Positions 6,453 through 9,138 of a DNA stretch of 9,138 nt are shown piece by piece. The notes beneath the pieces were generated by a model. That model had not been told where the DNA came from, did not search any database, and worked only from the letters and a program-made list of their open reading frames with translations. How positions within the stretch are numbered: the first letter of the stretch is position 1; each line of letters starts with the position of its first letter. The stretch is from JBOGWY01 sp050694015. Lineage in GTDB: Bacteria; Actinomycetota; CADDZG01; WHSQ01. Location of the stretch: positions 1 through 9,138 of the forward strand of contig JBOGWY010000341.1 of assembly GCA_050694015.1 (NCBI GenBank), in the 5' to 3' direction. A program made the position numbers and the translations under genes.

Positions 6453-6919
6453 GACCGGAAGTATCCATCCCCATCACGCTCGTCCTCGTCACGACTGTTC
6501 TCATCGCGTGTGGTGGCGGGAGCGAACCATCGTCGGGGGGGAACGGCGGTTCAACCGCGGCCTCGGAGCCAGAAGAAACGGTCGCCGAAGAAGAAGTGTC
6601 TGCATGCCTCGGGAAGAGGAAGGGCTCGGTCCACAAGGTTCTGCTGGGCAGATCCGGTGGATCTGCGACCGGCACGGATGCGGGCCGGTTCCATCCCGAT
6701 ACGTTGAGGTTGCCGGCGGGGAAGTTCGTCACGATCAAGCTCGTGCACGGTGCAGGTTCCACGCACACATTCACGATCGACGCCCTCGACTGCGACTCGG
6801 GATTGCTCGCGGTCGGCGACGTCGCGTTCGTCTCCTTCAAGGTGCCGAAGGGGACCACGGAGTTCCACTGCATCCCTCACGGTAGCGGCGGGATGGACGG
6901 GAGGATCATCGGGACCTAG
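6347..6919 (+). CDS. Cupredoxin-domain lipoprotein (type-1 copper site), start uncertain
   Basis: Numbered from GTG 6347 (190 aa). A hydrophobic segment 'ITLVLVTTVLIAC' ends in a lipobox (L-I-A-C) with lipidation Cys C55, followed by a Gly/Ser/Glu-rich linker (56-85) and a cupredoxin fold (about 112-190). All four type-1 copper ligands are present in order: H140 ('STHTF'), then C175, H178 and M183 in 'FHCIPHGSGGM'. Extra cysteines C87 and C149 could form a disulfide. It is likely an electron carrier or copper-binding protein tethered to the outer face of the membrane. The start is a problem: GTG 6347 is the only ATG/GTG/TTG in frame before the lipobox. It would add about 38 Arg/Pro-rich residues that overlap the divergent YbaK-like gene and look like its antisense shadow. 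The true start may be near 6458-6467 (GGAAG at 6457-6461 precedes an in-frame ATC), or an indel may hide it. The mature part is secure. Confidence 0.8.
   Translation: MPRPERSAFPRRTYGARCRGRLRGRRRRPPEPWHPRPEVSIPITLVLVTTVLIACGGGSEPSSGGNGGSTAASEPEETVAEEEVSACLGKRKGSVHKVLLGRSGGSATGTDAGRFHPDTLRLPAGKFVTIKLVHGAGSTHTFTIDALDCDSGLLAVGDVAFVSFKVPKGTTEFHCIPHGSGGMDGRIIGT
6460..6465 (-). promoter_or_regulatory. Candidate -10 box for a leaderless YbaK-like transcript
   Basis: Read on the minus strand, GATACT (4 of 6 matches to TATAAT) lies 7 nt before the GTG start at 6452, and no ribosome site is present. The arrangement matches a leaderless mRNA. The -35 region is not recognisable. Confidence 0.3.
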
Positions 6920-6925
6920 ACGCGC

Positions 6926-6957
6926 GAAACGGCCCCCGGTGGGCTGGGGGCCGTTTC
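6926..6957. terminator. Strong symmetric hairpin terminator
   Basis: A perfect 12-bp stem, GAAACGGCCCCC paired with GGGGGCCGTTTC, encloses an 8-nt loop, 6 nt after the lipoprotein stop. The T run (TTTCTT) follows on the + strand, and the AAA on the left arm gives a T run on the minus strand. It can therefore serve both the lipoprotein gene and, about 65 nt downstream of its stop, the minus-strand GlsB/YeaQ-like gene. Confidence 0.88.
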
Positions 6958-7023
6958 TTCAGTGGCCGGTCGGTCGCGGGTCCAACCGGCTCTGTGCGGA
7001 TCAGGTGATGGAAGGGGCGAAGC

Positions 7024-7299
7024 TCACACCACCGTCCGACGATGCGTACTGCGTCCTGTAAACATGCGGTAAAGGAGGAGGAGTCCCATCGACACGAGCA
7101 CCGCGCCGAGGAAGTCGATCCAGTCGACGCCCGGCGTGTCGTTGCGGAAGACCGAACCGAACAGGTAGCCCCCGACCAGTCCACCGACGCAACCGACCAC
7201 GATGGTGCCGAGGATGCCGATCGGGTCCCGGCCCGGCATGAGCAGCCGAGCGACGATCCCTACGACCAACCCGACGAGCAAGAAAACGATGATCTCCAC
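7024..7299 (-). CDS. GlsB/YeaQ/YmgE-family small membrane protein
   Basis: This 91-aa protein has three predicted membrane helices, about residues 3-20, 26-48 and 60-78. It shows the family's Gly-rich helices ('GILGTIVVGCVGGLVGG') and a short 'ARLLMPGRDP' loop between helices 1 and 2. It belongs to the transglycosylase-associated / GlsB family (Pfam Transgly_assoc), whose members are 80-100 aa and are often induced in general stress or stationary phase; biochemical function is unknown. The frame stays open upstream to about 7581, but GTG 7299 is chosen because a perfect AGGAGG sits 7 nt before it and the family's first helix starts right there. A stress-sigma-like promoter lies upstream. It is divergent from the SDR gene. 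The C-terminal tail 'GRSTHRRTVV' is basic and probably cytoplasmic-facing. Confidence 0.9.
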   Translation of the reverse strand: MEIIVFLLVGLVVGIVARLLMPGRDPIGILGTIVVGCVGGLVGGYLFGSVFRNDTPGVDWIDFLGAVLVSMGLLLLYRMFTGRSTHRRTVV

Positions 7300-7306
7300 G
7301 AACCAA

Positions 7307-7312
7307 CCTCCT
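7307..7312 (-). promoter_or_regulatory. Ribosome binding site deciding the GlsB-like start
   Basis: AGGAGG on the minus strand, 7 nt before GTG 7299. It selects this start against longer upstream extensions of the same frame. Confidence 0.88.
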
Positions 7313-7354
7313 ATGGACGGCTTCCCAACCTGTATGTCCCCTGGCATAGGGTTT

Positions 7355-7379
7355 TTACCCGCCCAGGGCGACTTGAAAC
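7355..7379 (-). promoter_or_regulatory. SigB/SigF-like general-stress promoter
   Basis: On the minus strand GTTTCA (-35, complement of 7374-7379) is followed after 13 nt by GGGTAA (-10, complement of 7355-7360). This fits the stress-sigma consensus GTTTAA-N12-15-GGGTAT of Bacillus SigB and GTTT-N15-17-GGGTA of mycobacterial SigF. The predicted start near 7347 leaves a leader of about 48 nt with the AGGAGG site. The downstream product belongs to a stress-associated family, which adds support. Confidence 0.65.
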
Positions 7380-7401
7380 GCAGAGTCACCGGGCATATCC
7401 G
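7373..7401 (+). promoter_or_regulatory. Weak sigma-70-like promoter for the SDR gene
   Basis: TTGAAA (7373-7378; 5 of 6 to TTGACA) is followed after 17 nt by TATCCG (7396-7401; 3 of 6 to TATAAT). It would start transcription near 7408, just before the GGGAGG ribosome site. The -35 overlaps the opposite-strand stress -35. The -10 is poor. Confidence 0.3.
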
Positions 7402-7414
7402 CTGCGTAGTGAGA

Positions 7415-7420
7415 GGGAGG
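7415..7420 (+). promoter_or_regulatory. Ribosome binding site for SDR gene
   Basis: GGGAGG lies 9 nt before TTG 7430 but 27 nt before ATG 7448. It therefore favours the TTG start. Confidence 0.5.
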
Positions 7421-7429
7421 CCGCTCAAC

Positions 7430-8251
7430 TTGGACAGCGAAGCGAGCATGCCCGGCGACCGGTGGCGCGGGCAGGTGTGGGTGATCACCGGTGCCTCGAG
7501 CGGGATCGGCGCCCGGACCGCGCGGGACGTGGCCGCGGGCGGGGCGATCGTGGTCGCCGCGGCGCGGCGGGAGGAGCGCATCGCTGCCTTGGTGGCGGGA
7601 TTGCCGGGCGAGGGGCACAGCTACCGCGTCACCGACGTCTCCGACCGGGAGCAGGTGCGCGCCGTGGCGGAGTACGTCGATGCCACCTACGGACGCTGTG
7701 ATGTGCTGCTGAACAACGCCGGGTTCCTCGGCGCCCCGGGTTTCGGCGGCGAGCGCTCGGCGTCGGTCGACGATGTCGAGGCCGTGATGGCGACCAACTT
7801 CTTCGGCGCGGTCTATTGCACGGCTGAGTTCCTCGATCTCCTGAAGCGCTCGGCTCCGTCGCACATCGTCAACGTGACCTCGGTGGCCGGACGGCTTGCC
7901 GCGCCGGGGCAGCCGGCCTACACCGCGTCCAAGTTCGCTCTCGTCGGCTGGACCGAGTCGCTACAGCCCGACCTCGCCCGCAAGGGGATCTATCTGAGCT
8001 CCGTCGAGCCCGGGTTCATCCCCACGGAGGGATTCCCGCAGAAGGGGATGATCGACGACCCGATGATGAGCCGCCTCCTCGGCACCGACGCGCAGGTGTC
8101 GGACGCGATCCAGGACGCGGTCGCGCATCGCAAGGCGCAGCGCGTCGTGCCGCGCTGGTACTACACCCTCCAGGTGCCGCGAGTAGTGGCCCCGCGCCTC
8201 TATCGCATCGCGGCCGAGAAGCTAGCCACCGCAAGGAACCCCCGCCGCTGA
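7430..8251 (+). CDS. Classical short-chain dehydrogenase/reductase (SDR)
   Basis: The 273-aa product (from TTG 7430; 267 aa from ATG 7448) is a Rossmann-fold NAD(P)-dependent oxidoreductase. Motifs, numbered from the TTG: cofactor loop 'TGASSGIG' (20-27), 'AARR' after strand 2 (basic residues there suggest NADP(H)), 'DVSD' (69-72), 'NNAG' (95-98), and the catalytic set N123, S151 and Y164-x3-K168 ('YTASK'). The complete tetrad implies an active enzyme. The C terminus is basic ('ARNPRR') and has the 'VVPRWYYTLQVPRVVAPRLY' type segment seen in several DltE-like SDRs; substrate cannot be predicted. The start is chosen on the GGGAGG site 9 nt before TTG 7430. ATG 7448 gives an equally typical SDR N terminus, so the difference of six residues stays open. 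Longer frame upstream to 7202 runs through the divergent gene and is not coding. Confidence 0.92.
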   Translation: MDSEASMPGDRWRGQVWVITGASSGIGARTARDVAAGGAIVVAAARREERIAALVAGLPGEGHSYRVTDVSDREQVRAVAEYVDATYGRCDVLLNNAGFLGAPGFGGERSASVDDVEAVMATNFFGAVYCTAEFLDLLKRSAPSHIVNVTSVAGRLAAPGQPAYTASKFALVGWTESLQPDLARKGIYLSSVEPGFIPTEGFPQKGMIDDPMMSRLLGTDAQVSDAIQDAVAHRKAQRVVPRWYYTLQVPRVVAPRLYRIAAEKLATARNPRR

Positions 8252-8313
8252 ACTTTGCTAACCGCGCGTCTCAGAACGCGCCCACGTGTAGCTGAGTGAG
8301 TAAAGTTCAGCGG
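8245..8313. repeat. Inverted repeat spanning two convergent stop codons
   Basis: CCGCTGAACTTT (8245-8256) is the exact reverse complement of AAAGTTCAGCGG (8302-8313). Pairing can extend inward by G-U, C-G and T-A to 15 bp. The enclosed segment holds a second perfect hairpin, GCGCGT-CTCAGA-ACGCGC (8264-8281). Both arms contain the stop of a gene: each gene ends in codon CGC, then TGA, then ACTTT. It could be a bidirectional transcription end or RNA 3'-protection structure, though neither strand has a clear T tract. Confidence 0.7.
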
Positions 8314-9138
8314 GACCAGGTGAAGCCGCGGGCTATCTCGTCGCCGAGGCCATAGCGGCGGTGGATCTGGGTGGCTTTCGGGTAGGCGGCGCGGAGTAAC
8401 TCCTCGTTCGAGAGCTGCACGAAGCGGAACGCGTAGCCGCGGTCGGTGACGTCGACGAGCGCGAACCCGTACGGGAAGTCACGCGGCATAGCGACCTCGT
8501 GTACCGGCACGTCGCCGTAGGTCGTCGTGCGCGCGTTGCGATGTGTGTGGCCGGCGAAGACGCCCCACACGTTGCCCGAGTCGCACGTCGCGTGCAGTCG
8601 CCCCGAGTCCGCCCCGCGCAGCCCGAACAGGATCGGCGGGAACGCGGTGAACGGCTGCGGCGGGTGATGGAGGAACACGAACGCGGGAGGGGAATCGGGG
8701 GCCGCGACGTCGGCGAGGATCTCGTGCTGCGGCACGGTCAGGCTGCCGCGCACGATCGCTCCGCCCGGCCCGGTCACGAAGCTCCCCGACGCGAAATCGA
8801 AGCCGGGGAACGGCGACGCCGCGTGTTCGGCGGAGTCGAGCACCGCGAACCGCACGCCCTTGTGCTCGAGCATGACGCCGTCGGGCTCCCTCCCGAACGA
8901 GTTCGGGTAGTACTCGCGGCCCGACAACCGCTCCTCTTCGATCGAGTAGACGTCGTGGTTGCCGACCATCGTCGTCACCGGCATCTCGAGCTCGCCGAGG
9001 ACCTTCTTCGCCAGCTCCCACTCCGAGCGGTTGCCGCGGTCGGTGACGTCGCCGAGCTGGATGGTGAGCTCGGCTCCCGAGGCATTGATGTCGTCGATCG
9101 CGGCCCGGGCCATGTCCTCGCTGCGAGTGGAGCCGAAG
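8307..9138 (-). CDS. Calcineurin-like metallophosphoesterase, 5' truncated
   Basis: The frame runs to the window edge with no stop, so the start is outside; ATG at 9113 is internal or at best an alternative. About 277 residues are visible. Numbered from that ATG, the metal and catalytic motifs are 'GDVTDRG' (21-27), 'GNHD' (51-54), 'LHHPP' and, near the C terminus, 'GHTH'. They give the expected order D-x-H / GD / GNHE(D) / H / GHxH, except that the first D-x-H motif must lie upstream of the visible part. Such enzymes bind two metal ions and hydrolyse phosphomonoesters or diesters (for example cyclic nucleotides in CpdA-like members). No substrate is evident here. The tail 'RYGLGDEIARGFTWSR' is unremarkable and no membrane segment is seen. 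It converges with the SDR gene, with 55 nt between the stops. Confidence 0.92.
   Translation of the reverse strand, partial: FGSTRSEDMARAAIDDINASGAELTIQLGDVTDRGNRSEWELAKKVLGELEMPVTTMVGNHDVYSIEEERLSGREYYPNSFGREPDGVMLEHKGVRFAVLDSAEHAASPFPGFDFASGSFVTGPGGAIVRGSLTVPQHEILADVAAPDSPPAFVFLHHPPQPFTAFPPILFGLRGADSGRLHATCDSGNVWGVFAGHTHRNARTTTYGDVPVHEVAMPRDFPYGFALVDVTDRGYAFRFVQLSNEELLRAAYPKATQIHRRYGLGDEIARGFTWSR

Noticed and set aside
7042..7701. Plus-strand frame with an AAGGAGGAGG sequence near 7072-7082
   Set aside because: The strong ribosome-site look-alike is the complement of codons in the GlsB-like gene. The translated product is His/Asp/Arg-rich low complexity and runs across the divergent promoter region and into the SDR gene in the wrong frame.
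1..9138. CRISPR arrays, tRNA/rRNA genes, insertion sequences, attachment sites
   Set aside because: No regularly spaced repeats, cloverleaf-like segments, transposase frames or terminal inverted repeats with target duplications were seen on reading both strands.

Overview
The window is high-GC DNA with dense gene packing, several GTG starts, and protein families common in Actinomycetota: an R2-like oxidase, an SCP2 domain, a PLP desulfhydrase-like enzyme and a classical SDR. It also has a candidate stress-sigma promoter and two candidate leaderless starts. An actinobacterium, possibly an uncultured lineage, is the best guess. This rests on gene style only, because no marker gene is present. 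Nothing points to a phage, plasmid or transposon.

Layout, left to right. (1) 1-759 (+): 3' part of a surface or secreted protein with two DUF11-type repeats. (2) 756-1688 (-): a PLP-dependent enzyme of the D-cysteine desulfhydrase / ACC deaminase group, convergent with gene 1 and sharing 4 nt with it. (3) 1689-1802: a divergent intergenic region. (4) 1803-4481 (+): a soluble hybrid histidine kinase, REC-PAS-PAS-PAS-HisKA-HATPase-REC. (5) 4510-5985 (+): an R2lox-like di-metal oxidase fused to a C-terminal SCP2 lipid-binding domain, 28 nt downstream of the kinase. (6) 5982-6452 (-): a YbaK/ProX-type aminoacyl-tRNA deacylase, again with a 4-nt convergent overlap. (7) 6347-6919 (+): a lipoprotein with an intact type-1 copper (cupredoxin) site and an unclear start, followed by a strong hairpin terminator. 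(8) 7024-7299 (-): a small GlsB/YeaQ-type membrane protein with a stress-sigma-like promoter. (9) 7430-8251 (+): a classical short-chain dehydrogenase. (10) 8307-9138 (-): a metallophosphoesterase cut by the window edge. An inverted repeat containing both stop codons separates genes 9 and 10.

Most genes look like independent housekeeping or accessory functions. The one pair likely to work together is kinase plus oxidase-SCP2: same strand, 28 nt apart. A soluble PAS-rich sensor beside a lipid-linked Mn/Fe- or Fe-oxidase suggests a redox or lipid response, but this is inference. The R2lox-SCP2 fusion is the most unusual element. Its di-metal ligands, and the Val and Tyr that form the ether cross-link in characterised R2lox, are all in register.
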